This document shows, one piece after another, positions 7,178 to 15,999 of a DNA stretch of 32,697 bases. The notes under the pieces were generated by a model. It had not been told where the DNA came from, did not search any database, and saw only the letters and a list, made by a program, of their open reading frames with translations. The stretch is from contig JAICWH010000031.1 of assembly GCA_025934895.1 (NCBI GenBank), forward strand, positions 1 to 32,697, read 5' to 3'. Source of the DNA: Nocardioidaceae bacterium (GTDB taxonomy: Bacteria; Actinomycetota; Actinomycetes; Propionibacteriales; Nocardioidaceae). Position numbers and translations under genes: made by a program. Every line of letters starts with the position of its first letter. Within the stretch, counting starts at the first letter, position 1.

Positions 7178-8641
7178 ATGACCGTTCTGGATTCACTGCA
7201 ACCCCGTGAGGTGCTCAGCTTCTTCGAGACCCTGTCCGACATCCCTCGCGGGTCGGGCAACGAGAAGGAGGTGGCCGACTGGGTCGTCGACTTCGCTCGG
7301 AAGCGCGGTCTGGAGGCGACGCAGGACGACCTCCACTGCGTGCTCGTCAAGAAGCCCGGCCAGCACGGCCTCGAAGGCGCCCCTCCTCTGGTCCTCCATG
7401 GTCATCTCGACATGGTCTGTGAGAAGGAGGAAGGGGTGACGCACGACTTCGACTCGGAGCCCATCCGGCTCGTGGTGGACGGTGAGTACATCACCGCCGA
7501 CGGCACCTCGTTGGGAGCCGACAACGGAATCGGCGTCTCCTACATCCTCGCGCTCCTGGACTCCCAGGACATCGCGCACCCGCCGCTCGAGGCGGTGCTC
7601 ACGGCGATGGAGGAGAAGGGCAAGGTCGGGGCCGGCCAGTTCGACACCTCGAAGCTGTCCGGCCGACGGATGATCGACTTCAACTGGATCACCGACAAGG
7701 AGATCCTCGCCGGGTGCAGTGGTGACGTGACCTTCACCGTCGACATCCCCGCGGAGTGGGAGCCGGCCCCCAGCACGCATGACGAGACCCGGTTGCTGAA
7801 GGTCCGTGGCCTCGTCGGCGGGCACTGCGAGTTCGACATCCACCTCGAGCGCGCGAACGCCGTACTCGTGCTGGCGCGCGTCCTGAACGCACTGCTCGGG
7901 CAGTACGACGTGCGCATCAGTGATCCGCACGGCGGAGCCCAGAACAACGCGATACCAGCAGATGCGCAGGTCGTGCTCGCCCTCCGCCATCAGGATCTGG
8001 CGGGCGTCGAGGAGGTCGTCGGCCAGGTCGACCAGGCCCTTCGCGACGAGTATCGCAAGGCCGACCCGGGGATCAGGCTCGAGCTCGAGTCGACCGACGC
8101 GCCCGAGAGGGTGTTCTCTGCCGAGGCCACCGCCCGCTTCGCGCGGCTGACCTCGCTGGTCCCCAACGGTGTCCTCAGCTGGAGCCTCGTCGTCCCCGGC
8201 ATCGTGGAGAGCTCGAACAACCTCGGGACCGTCCGCACCACCGACGACGGTGCCCGGCTGATGTCGACCATCACTGCCGCGGTGACCTCGCGCAAGCACG
8301 AGATACTCGACCGGGTGCGCGCTCTGGCAGAGCTTGCAGGGGGAGGTGTCGCCGTCGAGCAGTACGGCCTCGACGCTCCCGAGTTCCCGTACCAGCCCGA
8401 CTCCCAGCTCCTCAAGATCGCTGCGCAGACGTACCGCGACGTCATCGGCGACGAGCCCGAGGTGCACGTCTCCCAGTGCAGCCTGGAGCTCGGGATGTTC
8501 AGTCAGCGGGTTCCCGGGATGGACACGATCTCCATCGGGACCGAACTGCACGACCTGCACTCCCCGAAGGAGTCGGTCAACCACTCCTCGGTGGCCAAGG
8601 TGTGGCCGCTGGTCCGCGAGCTGGTGAGCCGACTCGGCTAG
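7178..8641 (+). CDS. pepD: aminoacyl-histidine dipeptidase-like M20 metallopeptidase (PepD family)
   Basis: A 487-residue cytosolic di-zinc dipeptidase of the M20 family, PepD (beta-Ala-His dipeptidase) branch. Metal-site motifs are HGHLDMV (His76, Asp78), LGADNGIG (bridging Asp115) and AMEEKGKVGA (Glu145/Glu146). The middle part is the dimerisation lid, and GTELHDLHSPKESV near the C-terminus carries the last metal ligand His. Length is normal for the family. A purine-rich AAGGGAAGA precedes the ATG. It sits in the same orientation within the sugar operon, which is odd for a peptidase. It may release an amino-acid-linked substrate or product, or its relation to the pathway may be incidental. 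Which dipeptide or amide it cuts cannot be told. Confidence 0.88.
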   Translation: MTVLDSLQPREVLSFFETLSDIPRGSGNEKEVADWVVDFARKRGLEATQDDLHCVLVKKPGQHGLEGAPPLVLHGHLDMVCEKEEGVTHDFDSEPIRLVVDGEYITADGTSLGADNGIGVSYILALLDSQDIAHPPLEAVLTAMEEKGKVGAGQFDTSKLSGRRMIDFNWITDKEILAGCSGDVTFTVDIPAEWEPAPSTHDETRLLKVRGLVGGHCEFDIHLERANAVLVLARVLNALLGQYDVRISDPHGGAQNNAIPADAQVVLALRHQDLAGVEEVVGQVDQALRDEYRKADPGIRLELESTDAPERVFSAEATARFARLTSLVPNGVLSWSLVVPGIVESSNNLGTVRTTDDGARLMSTITAAVTSRKHEILDRVRALAELAGGGVAVEQYGLDAPEFPYQPDSQLLKIAAQTYRDVIGDEPEVHVSQCSLELGMFSQRVPGMDTISIGTELHDLHSPKESVNHSSVAKVWPLVRELVSRLG

Positions 8642-8724
8642 CCCGCCCCCTGCGCGACCACCACAAGCGTGATCACTGGCGGCAGTGTCCACGCTCTACG
8701 AATCCTGCTCTACAAGGGAGTCCC

Positions 8725-10203
8725 ATGTCCGTGCACACCTATGCCCTCGAACCGGTCGACGACCTGCTGAGATCCGTTGACCCGGACCTACAGCTCGCTC
8801 CGTGTGGTCTTCGCCGGCTGGTGCTGGGCAGTGGCGCGATCACGGCCGTGGGCGACACCGTTCTCGACCTGCTCGGACAGGAACGCGGTGTCCAAGCCGG
8901 AACCGATCGCCCGCGCGTGACCCTGCTGATGGACGCGACCCGCATCCTCCGGGCCGGCTCCGACCTCAAGGAGCTGGTCGAGCAGCAGCTGGGCGAGCGG
9001 TTCGCCGTGCAGCGGACCGTCCTCGACGACGGCCAGCCTGAGCTGCACGTGGTCGACGAGGTCCTCGACGCAGCTGCGGAAGCGGCCTGCGACGCCGATG
9101 CGATCGTCGCCGTGGGTGGAGGCACCATCAGTGACATCGCCAAGGTCGCGGCCCAGCGCGCACGCAGCCACGGTCGACGGCCGGTGCTTGTCTCGGTCCA
9201 GACCGCCGCATCCGTGGACGGCTACACCGACCACGTGTCGGTGGTGCTTCGCGACGGAGTCAAGAGGACCGTGCCCTCGTGCTGGCCGGACGGAGTGGTC
9301 TCCGACGCCGAGACGATCGCCGGCGCACCGGCCGAGATGAACCGTGCCGGCTTCGGTGAGATGACATCCATGCTGGTGGCACCCGCCGACTGGCGGCTGG
9401 CGTCTCTGGTCGGCACCGACGAGGGGTTCCATCCCGGTCCGATCCGCCTCCTCACGATGGTGGGGGAGGACCTGGACACGTGGAGCCGGGGCGTCAAGGT
9501 CGGCGACCCGGAAGCCGTCGCGGCGCTGACCCGCGCCCTGGCCCTGCGCGGGATCGCGACCGGGGTCGCGGACACGACAGCGGTGCTGTCCGGCATGGAG
9601 CACCTGGTCAGTCACATGCTCGACCTGTACCACACCGAGCACCACCTGCCGATGGGCCTGCACGGGGCCCAGGTGGGCGTCGCATCGGTGGTTGCGGCGG
9701 CTGCCTGGGAGATGCTGTTCGAGCGGATGGCCGCCCACGTGGGACCCCTTCGTCTCGACGGCGCCGCCCTCGACCCGGCACGAGCACGGGCGGGCGTCGA
9801 CGACGCCTTCGGCTTCGTCGACCCGACGGGTCGCATCGCCCAGGAGTGCTGGCGGGACTACTCCGCGAAGCTGTCCACGGTCTCCCGGCTGCGGCCCCGT
9901 CTGGAGCACCTCCTGTCGAGCTGGCCCGCCCACGAGCCGGAGCTGCGAACCCTGGTGCGTCCCAGCCTCGACATTGCCGCCGGGCTGCGTGCTGCCGGGT
10001 CCGCCGCGAGCTTCGCCGAGCTGGAGCCGCGCGTGGAGACCGACCTCGCCCGTTGGGCGGTCCGGCACTGCGCGCTGATGCGCAACCGGCTCACCGTCGT
10101 CGATCTCTTGACGTTCCTGGGCTGGTGGACCTCGACCGACGCCGACGAGGTCCTCGACCGGGCCCGCACCGCCGTGTCCCTGTCTGAGCAAGGAGTGAGC
10201 TGA
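8725..10203 (+). CDS. sn-glycerol-1-phosphate dehydrogenase-like protein (AraM/EgsA family)
   Basis: A 492-residue NAD(P)-dependent dehydrogenase of the iron/zinc alcohol dehydrogenase superfamily, AraM/EgsA branch, which interconverts polyol phosphates and ketose phosphates. The nucleotide-binding loop is VGGGTISD (around 131-137). VQTAASVDGYTDHVS is the typical substrate-side motif. The metal-binding set looks like Glu212 (GFGEM, where relatives usually have Asp), His293 or His297 (EHLVSH) and His313 (GLHGAQ). It is about 100 residues longer than usual; the excess is mainly C-terminal. ATG 8725 follows AAGGGAG, and the longer in-frame start at 8476 lies inside pepD. A FGGY kinase gene starts two bases later, so the kinase product is a likely substrate. 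Confidence 0.85.
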   Translation: MSVHTYALEPVDDLLRSVDPDLQLAPCGLRRLVLGSGAITAVGDTVLDLLGQERGVQAGTDRPRVTLLMDATRILRAGSDLKELVEQQLGERFAVQRTVLDDGQPELHVVDEVLDAAAEAACDADAIVAVGGGTISDIAKVAAQRARSHGRRPVLVSVQTAASVDGYTDHVSVVLRDGVKRTVPSCWPDGVVSDAETIAGAPAEMNRAGFGEMTSMLVAPADWRLASLVGTDEGFHPGPIRLLTMVGEDLDTWSRGVKVGDPEAVAALTRALALRGIATGVADTTAVLSGMEHLVSHMLDLYHTEHHLPMGLHGAQVGVASVVAAAAWEMLFERMAAHVGPLRLDGAALDPARARAGVDDAFGFVDPTGRIAQECWRDYSAKLSTVSRLRPRLEHLLSSWPAHEPELRTLVRPSLDIAAGLRAAGSAASFAELEPRVETDLARWAVRHCALMRNRLTVVDLLTFLGWWTSTDADEVLDRARTAVSLSEQGVS

Positions 10204-10205
10204 CG

Positions 10206-11717
10206 ATGCCCAACGACTATGTGATCGGGGTCGACTGCTCGACGACCGCGTCGAAGTCGGTGGTCTGGAACGCGCGAGGGGAGGCGCTCTCGGCGGACCG
10301 CCGCACCTTCGAGCTGAGCCAGCCACGACCCGGTTGGGGCGAGCAGAACGCCGAGGACTGGTGGACGGCCACAGCCGCCTCGGTGCGGCGGGCTGTCCAG
10401 ACGGTCGACACCTCGCGCATCGGCGCGCTCTGCATCACCCACCAGCGCGAGACCTTCGTCCCACTGGACGAGAGCGGGCATCCGTTCCGGCCCGCCATGC
10501 TCTGGCTGGACACGCGGGCCACGGAGGAGGTCGAGAAGTACGGCACCGATGAGGTGCACCGCATCACCGGGAAGCCGGCGAACCCCACTCCGGCGTGGTA
10601 CAAGCTGCTGTGGCTCGCGGCCCACGAGCCGGACACCATGTCACGCATCGGCCGGGTCGTCGACGTCCACGGGTTCCTGGTCCAGCGGCTGACCGGACAG
10701 TGGGTCACCTCGTGGGCGAGCGCCGATCCGCTCGGGGTCGTGGACATGGCGACCTTCGACTACGACGACGGTCTCCTGAGTGCCGTCGGCCTGGAGCGGG
10801 GCCAGCTGAGCGAGCTGCGCGCCCCGGGCAGCGTGCTCGGTGTGATCCGGGACGAGGTCGCCGCCCAGCTCGGCCTCCCCGCCGGGTTGCCCGTCGTCTC
10901 AGGAGCGGGGGACGGCCAGTGTGCGCAGCTCGGGACCGGCGTCACCAGTCCGGGCCGGGCCTACCTCAACCTCGGCACCGGGATCGTCTCCGGCACCTTC
11001 GACGAGCGGTACTCCTACGGAAGGGAGTACCGCACCCTGTCGGCGGCGGTTCCCGGCGCGTACACGCTGGAGACGTTCATCGGCGGCGGCACCTACAACC
11101 TGAACTGGTTCGTGGAGAAGTTCTCCGGCGTCGACACCCGAGCGCTCGGACTCGACCTCACGCCCGAGCAGGTCCTGGAGACGGCCGCTGCTCGGCTTCC
11201 TCCCGGGGCGGAGGGTCTACTGGCGCTGCCCTACTGGGCGGGTGCCCTGACGCCGTACTGGGACCACAACGCCCGCGGAGTGCTGCTGGGCCTGACCGGC
11301 GTGCACGGCAAGTCCCACGTCTATCGGGCCCTCCTGGAAGGGATCGCCTTCGAGCAGCGACTGCTCACCAACGGGGCCGAGAAGGTGCTGGCCGAGCCGG
11401 TGACCGACCTCGTGGCCCTGGGAGGCGGCTCGCGCAGCCCGGTGTGGTGCCAGATCATCGCCGACGTCATGCAGCGTCGGGTCTCGGTCGTCCGGGAGCC
11501 GGAGAGCACCTGCCTGGGTGCAGGAATGCTGGCCGCTGCGGCTGTCGGGATCCACGAGTCCATCCCGGCTGCCGCCGTCGCGATGAGCGGCGCGTCCGCC
11601 TCGTTCGAGCCCGAGCCGGTGACGGCTGCGGCCTACGACCGGCTGTACGACGTCTACCGGGACATCTACCCGTCGACCCGAGCACTCTTCGCCCGGCTCG
11701 CCGAGGCGACACCGTGA
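10206..11717 (+). CDS. FGGY-family carbohydrate kinase (xylulokinase-like)
   Basis: A 503-residue cytosolic sugar/polyol kinase. The N-terminal FGGY domain begins with the phosphate loop IGVDCSTTASKSVVW and includes ITHQRETFVPLD. The C-terminal domain has SGAGDGQCAQLGTG, where the Asp is the expected catalytic base, and NLGTGIVSG. The LGGGSRSPVWCQIIAD region is typical of xylulokinase relatives. Length is normal. The start lies two bases after the dehydrogenase stop, with AAGGAG upstream, and the stop overlaps the phosphatase start (GTGA), so four enzymes are translationally coupled. Exact substrate is unknown; a pentulose, tetritol or similar polyol is possible. Confidence 0.9.
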   Translation: MPNDYVIGVDCSTTASKSVVWNARGEALSADRRTFELSQPRPGWGEQNAEDWWTATAASVRRAVQTVDTSRIGALCITHQRETFVPLDESGHPFRPAMLWLDTRATEEVEKYGTDEVHRITGKPANPTPAWYKLLWLAAHEPDTMSRIGRVVDVHGFLVQRLTGQWVTSWASADPLGVVDMATFDYDDGLLSAVGLERGQLSELRAPGSVLGVIRDEVAAQLGLPAGLPVVSGAGDGQCAQLGTGVTSPGRAYLNLGTGIVSGTFDERYSYGREYRTLSAAVPGAYTLETFIGGGTYNLNWFVEKFSGVDTRALGLDLTPEQVLETAAARLPPGAEGLLALPYWAGALTPYWDHNARGVLLGLTGVHGKSHVYRALLEGIAFEQRLLTNGAEKVLAEPVTDLVALGGGSRSPVWCQIIADVMQRRVSVVREPESTCLGAGMLAAAAVGIHESIPAAAVAMSGASASFEPEPVTAAAYDRLYDVYRDIYPSTRALFARLAEATP

Positions 11718-12553
11718 CCGCGAGCAGGAGCGGCGCTGTGGCGGTCCCTCCGCCACGGTCGTACGAGGGGTACCTGTTCGACCTCGACGGGACGATCTAC
11801 CTCGGCGACCAGCTGCTTCCGGGCGCCTCCGACCTGGTCACCGCTCTTCGGGAGCGAGGACGCCAGACGCTCTTCCTGTCCAACAACCCCACCCGCGACC
11901 CGCAGATGTACGCCGACAAGCTCGGGCGGCTCGGGCTCCCGACGCCGATCAGCCACATCGTCAACCCGGTGGTGACCATGCCCGCCTGGCTGCTCCGGGA
12001 GGCCGCGGACGCCGCGGTCTTCGTGATCGGCGAGGAGCCGCTGGTCCGAGCCATCGAGGGGGCGGGCATCCGGACGACCACCCGACCCGAGGAGATCGAC
12101 CTCGTCGTCGCCAGCTACGACCGTGGTTTCGACTACCGCAAGCTGCAGATCGCCTTCGACGCCCTGTGGCAGCACCGGCGCGCCCGGTTGGTCGCCACCA
12201 ACCCGGACGCCTACTGCCCGATGCCGGGAGGCAGGGGGGAGCCCGACGCGGCTGCGGTGATCGCCGCGATCGAGGCCTGCACCGGGGTCCGCTGCGAGGT
12301 CAACGTCGGCAAGCCGTCGCCCGTGATGCTGGAGACGGCCCTGGACATCCTGGGCCTCGTCCCGACCGAGTGCCTGATGGTCGGTGACCGGTTGTACACC
12401 GACATCGCGATGGCCGTCGACGCGGGCGTCGACTCGGCACTCGTCCTGACGGGCGAGAGCACCCGAGAGATGGTCGACGCGCTGCCGCCCGATCGACGGC
12501 CGACCCGCGTCCTGCAGCGCATCGACGAGCTGCTGACCCCTGTGCTGACCTGA
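11714..12553 (+). CDS. HAD-superfamily sugar phosphatase, subclass IIA (NagD-like)
   Basis: A 279-residue cytosolic phosphatase. It has all four HAD motifs: FDLDGT (residues 22-27, nucleophile Asp23), FLSNNPT, GKPSPVM with the motif III lysine, and MVGDRLYTDI. The long cap between motifs II and III is the IIA type found in NagD and phosphoglycolate/glycerol-phosphate phosphatases. The GTG start overlaps the kinase stop by four bases. The frame remains open back to 10595, but that stretch only shadows the kinase gene. Having a kinase and a phosphatase in one operon suggests that the phosphatase removes a dead-end or side-product phosphate, or acts later in the route. Confidence 0.9.
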   Translation: MTASRSGAVAVPPPRSYEGYLFDLDGTIYLGDQLLPGASDLVTALRERGRQTLFLSNNPTRDPQMYADKLGRLGLPTPISHIVNPVVTMPAWLLREAADAAVFVIGEEPLVRAIEGAGIRTTTRPEEIDLVVASYDRGFDYRKLQIAFDALWQHRRARLVATNPDAYCPMPGGRGEPDAAAVIAAIEACTGVRCEVNVGKPSPVMLETALDILGLVPTECLMVGDRLYTDIAMAVDAGVDSALVLTGESTREMVDALPPDRRPTRVLQRIDELLTPVLT

Positions 12554-12563
12554 GTGAGGAACC

Positions 12564-13580
12564 ATGAACAGCGAAGCAGTGACCCAGCCCAGCACGGCCC
12601 GGCGGCGGCTCATGGTGGTCGTGGCCCGGTTGTACTACGTGCACGGAGTGCGTCAGCGCGAGATCAGCGAGCGGCTGGGAGTCTCCCAGGCCCGCGTGTC
12701 CCGGGTGCTGCGCCAGGCCGAGGCGGAGGGCGTCGTACGCACCGTCGTCGCGGTGCCCGAGGGGCTCCACCCCGATCTCGAGGACAGCATCGAGCGCAGC
12801 TTCGGGCTCATGGAGGTGCACGTGGTGGAGGTGGCGGCCGGAACGGGCGACGTGGCCGCCTCCCTGGGACGTGCCGCCGCACGCTACTTCGGTGAGGCGA
12901 CGGTCGGCGGGACCGTCGTGGGGTTCACCTCCTGGAGCACCACGCTGCAGGATATGGCGCTCGCCTTCGACGAGCTGCCGCGGACCGGCCCGCGCTACGT
13001 GGTGGAGATGCTCGGCGACCTGGGCTCTCCGGTCCAGCAGCACTCGGCGGCGCGAGCGACGCAGGCGATGGCGACGGCGCTCGGCGCGGAACCGGTGTTC
13101 CTGCGAACTCCCGGAGTCCTCGCCAGCTGGGACCCGACCGTCCCCCGAGACGCCCACGTGCACCGGGCGCTCGGCCTCCTCGACGCGATGGACGTGGCCT
13201 TCCTCGGGGTGGGCCCCGTCGAGACGCACAGCGCGAGCAGACCCGGCGACATCGGCTTCAGCCGCCGACAGCTTGCCCGGGCCCGAGCCATGGGAGCGGT
13301 GGCGCAGCTCAACCAGCGGTTCCTGGACAGTGCAGGCCGCGCCCTGGCAACCCCGTTCGACGACCTGGTGGTCGGGGCCAGCCTGGAGCAGGTCGCGGCC
13401 GCACGCAGACGCGTGGTCATCGCCGGCGGGGCGGACAAGCACGAGTCACTGGCCGCGGTGCTCGCCGGCGGGTGGGTCGACGTCCTCGTCACGGACACGG
13501 AGACGGCCCGGTTCCTGGCTGCGCACGCTCCCGACGCTCCCGAGCTCCGAGCTCTTGCCCCCGTCGGCAACCACGCCTAG
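12564..13580 (+). CDS. SorC-family sugar-binding transcriptional regulator, first copy
   Basis: A 338-residue regulator with an N-terminal helix-turn-helix (RQREISERLGVSQARVSRVL, about 34-53) and a C-terminal sugar-phosphate-binding domain of the DeoR/SorC type (GFTSWSTTL, VVEMLGDLG, PVFLRTPGV, GWVDVLVTDTETA). It closely resembles the product of the minus-strand gene at 18411-19514, including the recognition helix. EryD-type regulators of polyol operons belong to this family. The ATG lies 10 bases after the phosphatase stop, with GAGG upstream. The stop codon TAG overlaps the -10 box of the promoter for the E1 alpha gene, so this gene could influence its own downstream block. Confidence 0.92.
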   Translation: MNSEAVTQPSTARRRLMVVVARLYYVHGVRQREISERLGVSQARVSRVLRQAEAEGVVRTVVAVPEGLHPDLEDSIERSFGLMEVHVVEVAAGTGDVAASLGRAAARYFGEATVGGTVVGFTSWSTTLQDMALAFDELPRTGPRYVVEMLGDLGSPVQQHSAARATQAMATALGAEPVFLRTPGVLASWDPTVPRDAHVHRALGLLDAMDVAFLGVGPVETHSASRPGDIGFSRRQLARARAMGAVAQLNQRFLDSAGRALATPFDDLVVGASLEQVAAARRRVVIAGGADKHESLAAVLAGGWVDVLVTDTETARFLAAHAPDAPELRALAPVGNHA

Positions 13581-13610
13581 AATCGCGATTCAATATGAGA
13601 ATATTTACCC
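13555..13610 (+). promoter_or_regulatory. promoter with operator-like site before the dehydrogenase block
   Basis: TTGCCC (13555-13560) and TAGAAT (13578-13583), 17 bp apart, make a good promoter whose -10 overlaps the stop codon of the SorC gene. Just downstream, TTCA-N5-AGAATA (13589-13603) resembles the TGCA-N5-CGAATA element at 2143 and 19655 and sits at the expected transcription start. Confidence 0.5.
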
Positions 13611-13623
13611 GAAACGAGGCACC

Positions 13624-14610
13624 ATGAACCTATCCCCGCAGACGCAGCTGGAGATGCAGCGACGGATGCTTCGCATCCGGCGCTTCGACGAGCGAGCCTC
13701 GAAGATGGTCAAGCGGGGCCAGATCCCCGGCACCGTGCACACCAGCATCGGACAGGAGGCCCAGGTCGTCGGTGCCTGCATGGCGCTCGGGGAGGGCGAC
13801 TACATGACCGGCAACCACCGCAGCCACGGTCATCCGATCGGCAAGGGCTCGCCGCTCGGCCCGCTGATGGCAGAGCTGGTCGGCAAGGCGACCGGTGTCT
13901 GCGGCGGCAAGGGTGGGTCGCTGCACCTCGCCGACTTCTCGGTGGGCAGCCTCGGCGAGTCGGGCATCGTGGGCTCCTCGATCCCGATCGCCACGGGTGC
14001 TGCGCTGTCCAGCAAGGTACTCGACAACGGGCACGTCTCCCTGGCGTTCTTCGGCGACGGGGCCGCGAACCAGGGGTGCCTCTACGAGGCGATGAACCTC
14101 GCCGGCGTGTGGAAGCTCCCGATCGTCTTCCTCTGTGAGAACAACCAGTACGCACTGTCCACCCCTGCACACACGGTGACCTCCGGTGTCATCGCCGATC
14201 GCGCTGCCGGGTTCGGCATGCCGGGCGTCCGGGTCGAGGACGGCCAGGACGTCCTTGCGGTGTACGACGCTGTGCACACCGCCGTACGGCGCGCCCGCCG
14301 AGGCGAGGGCCCGAGCCTGGTCGAGGTGATCACCTACCGCTACAACGAGCACTCCGAGGGACTCAAGCTCGGCACCGACTACCGCGACCAGGCCGAGCGG
14401 GCCCAGTGGGTCGAGCGGGACCCGATCGTGGTCTTCCGACAGCGGCTGGTCGACGACGGGGTCGCGACCGCGGAGCAGCTCGACGCCCTCGAGGCGGAGG
14501 TGATCGAGGAGGTCGACGAAGCCGTCCAGTTCACAAACGACAGCCCGTTCCCCGACCCCAGTGTCGCCTTCAAGGACCTCTACACCGAGCCGATCGGAGC
14601 ACTCGCGTGA
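13624..14610 (+). CDS. TPP-dependent E1 alpha subunit (pyruvate/acetoin dehydrogenase type)
   Basis: A 328-residue alpha subunit of a two-chain E1 that decarboxylates a 2-oxo acid, or cleaves an alpha-hydroxyketone, on thiamine diphosphate. The TPP motif is clear: FFGDGAANQG (Gly144-Asp145-Gly146) and then ENNQY (Asn173/174). HTSIGQEAQ and GNHRSHGHPI are the usual N-terminal family motifs. Length is close to acetoin dehydrogenase E1 alpha (about 320-330) and shorter than many pyruvate enzymes. ATG 13624 follows ACGAGG. The open frame upstream to 12871 overlaps the regulator gene and is rejected. The stop overlaps the E1 beta start. Acetoin, pyruvate or a related small ketone are the main candidates. 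Confidence 0.93.
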   Translation: MNLSPQTQLEMQRRMLRIRRFDERASKMVKRGQIPGTVHTSIGQEAQVVGACMALGEGDYMTGNHRSHGHPIGKGSPLGPLMAELVGKATGVCGGKGGSLHLADFSVGSLGESGIVGSSIPIATGAALSSKVLDNGHVSLAFFGDGAANQGCLYEAMNLAGVWKLPIVFLCENNQYALSTPAHTVTSGVIADRAAGFGMPGVRVEDGQDVLAVYDAVHTAVRRARRGEGPSLVEVITYRYNEHSEGLKLGTDYRDQAERAQWVERDPIVVFRQRLVDDGVATAEQLDALEAEVIEEVDEAVQFTNDSPFPDPSVAFKDLYTEPIGALA

Positions 14611-15668
14611 CTGTCATGAGCTACCTCGGCGCCATCGGCGCCGCCCAGCGTGAGGCCATGGAGGCCGACCCCAGCGTCGTCATCATCGGCGAGGACGTGG
14701 AGGCCAACGTCTACGGCACCACGGGTGGCGGGAAGTCGCGCTCGGACAAGGGGGACTTCCTCCAGATGTTCGGCAGCAACCGCATCCGGAACACCCCCAT
14801 CTCCGAGGAGGTCATCGTCGGTGCGGCAGCAGGAGCGGCGATGACCGGGCTGCGCCCCATCGTCGACCTGTCGTACTCCAGCTTCCTCTACATGGCCATG
14901 GACCAGTTCGTGAACCAGGTCGCCAAGAACCGCTACATGTTCGGTGGCCAGGCCTCGATGCCGGTGGTGTTCCGCTCGGCGATGTTCTACGGGTTGAACA
15001 CCGGAGCTCACCACTCCGACCGGCCCTACCCGATGTTCATGAACGTTCCCGGCCTCAAGATCGTCGTCCCCGCCACGCCGTACGACGCGAAGGGTCTGCT
15101 CCGAACAGCTGTCGACTCGGACGACCCGGTGCTGACCTTCGAGGCGTGCATCCTGTGGGGCACCAAGGGGGAGGTGCCGGAGGAGGAGTACCGCATCCCG
15201 CTCGGCGAGGCGCGGACCGTGCGTCGAGGCGACGACGCGACGGTGGTGGCCATCTCCAGCGCCGTGCCGGCTGCGATCGCCGCCGCGGAGTCGCTGGCGG
15301 AGGACGGCATCTCGGTGGAGGTGATCGACCCACGCACGCTGGTGCCCTTCGACACCGAGGCGGTCATCCGGTCCGTGCAGCGCACCGGTCGACTGGTGGT
15401 CGCCGACCCGGCGCACCGGACGTGCTCCGCGGCTGCGGAGATCTCGGCGATGGTGGCCGAGGAGGCGTTCGAGTCGCTGCGTGCACCGATCGTCCGCGTC
15501 ACCACGCCCGACACCCAGATCCCCTTCAGCCCGTCGCTCGAGAAGCAGCTCTATCCGAGTGGTCCCAGGATCACCGAAGCCATCCGCCGGGTGATCGGCC
15601 AGCCGACGAGCATGCCGTCGCACGGCGCACGCGACATGGACCAGCTCGCCACCCAGGCCCCGCGCTAG
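14607..15668 (+). CDS. TPP-dependent E1 beta subunit (pyruvate/acetoin dehydrogenase type)
   Basis: A 353-residue beta subunit. N-terminal motifs are GEDVEANVYG and ISEEVIVGAAAGAAMTGLRP. The central part has NTGAHHSDRPYPMFMNVPGL and VPATPYDAKGLL. The C-terminal transketolase domain has EVPEEEYRIPLGEARTVRRG. It would pair with the E1 alpha product as an alpha2-beta2 enzyme. I place the start at GTG 14607, which overlaps the alpha stop as GTGA; ATG 14616 in the same frame is the alternative and loses only three residues. The frame is open upstream to 14406, inside E1 alpha, and that part is not used. Confidence 0.92.
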   Translation: MTVMSYLGAIGAAQREAMEADPSVVIIGEDVEANVYGTTGGGKSRSDKGDFLQMFGSNRIRNTPISEEVIVGAAAGAAMTGLRPIVDLSYSSFLYMAMDQFVNQVAKNRYMFGGQASMPVVFRSAMFYGLNTGAHHSDRPYPMFMNVPGLKIVVPATPYDAKGLLRTAVDSDDPVLTFEACILWGTKGEVPEEEYRIPLGEARTVRRGDDATVVAISSAVPAAIAAAESLAEDGISVEVIDPRTLVPFDTEAVIRSVQRTGRLVVADPAHRTCSAAAEISAMVAEEAFESLRAPIVRVTTPDTQIPFSPSLEKQLYPSGPRITEAIRRVIGQPTSMPSHGARDMDQLATQAPR

Positions 15669-15722
15669 ACGGCACGGGCCGACCCACAACCGAACGACCA
15701 GACCTGACCAAGGAGAACGCAG

Positions 15723-15965
15723 ATGGCGAAGATCGAGGTTCTGCTCCCGCAGTGGGGCATGGGCATGAACGAGGGCACGATCACCAGCTGGCTCAAGAGC
15801 GTCGGCGACACGGTGGCCGAGGACGAGTCGCTGGCGGAGGTCGAGGCGGAGAAGGTCGAGGAGACCCTGGAGGCGCCAGCCTCCGGCACCTTGGCCGAGA
15901 TCGTCGTGCCCGAGGGCGAGACGGTGGAGGTCCGGACCGTCGTGGCCTACATCGAGACGACCTGA
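15723..15965 (+). CDS. stand-alone lipoyl (E2-type) carrier domain protein
   Basis: An 80-residue protein that is just one lipoyl/biotinyl-attachment domain. It begins KIEVLLPQWGMGMNEGTITS, typical of E2 N-termini. The lipoylation site is Lys44 in EVEAEKVEE, in place of the common ETDK sequence. There is no linker, no peripheral-subunit-binding domain and no catalytic domain, so it would act as a mobile acyl carrier between E1 and the separate catalytic core encoded at 16857. AAGGAG stands eight bases before the ATG. Glycine-cleavage GcvH is another small lipoyl protein, but it is about 125 residues with a different fold edge; the sequence here is E2-like. Confidence 0.92.
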   Translation: MAKIEVLLPQWGMGMNEGTITSWLKSVGDTVAEDESLAEVEAEKVEETLEAPASGTLAEIVVPEGETVEVRTVVAYIETT

Positions 15966-15999
15966 CCGAGAGAACCGAGCCGAGACGGAGGAGGACGTC

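Noticed and set aside
15723-15965. Reading the small lipoyl protein as glycine-cleavage GcvH or a biotin carrier
   Set aside because: GcvH is longer and has a different start. The lysine context EAEKVEE lacks the AMKM of biotin carriers, and E1 genes directly upstream support an E2 lipoyl domain.
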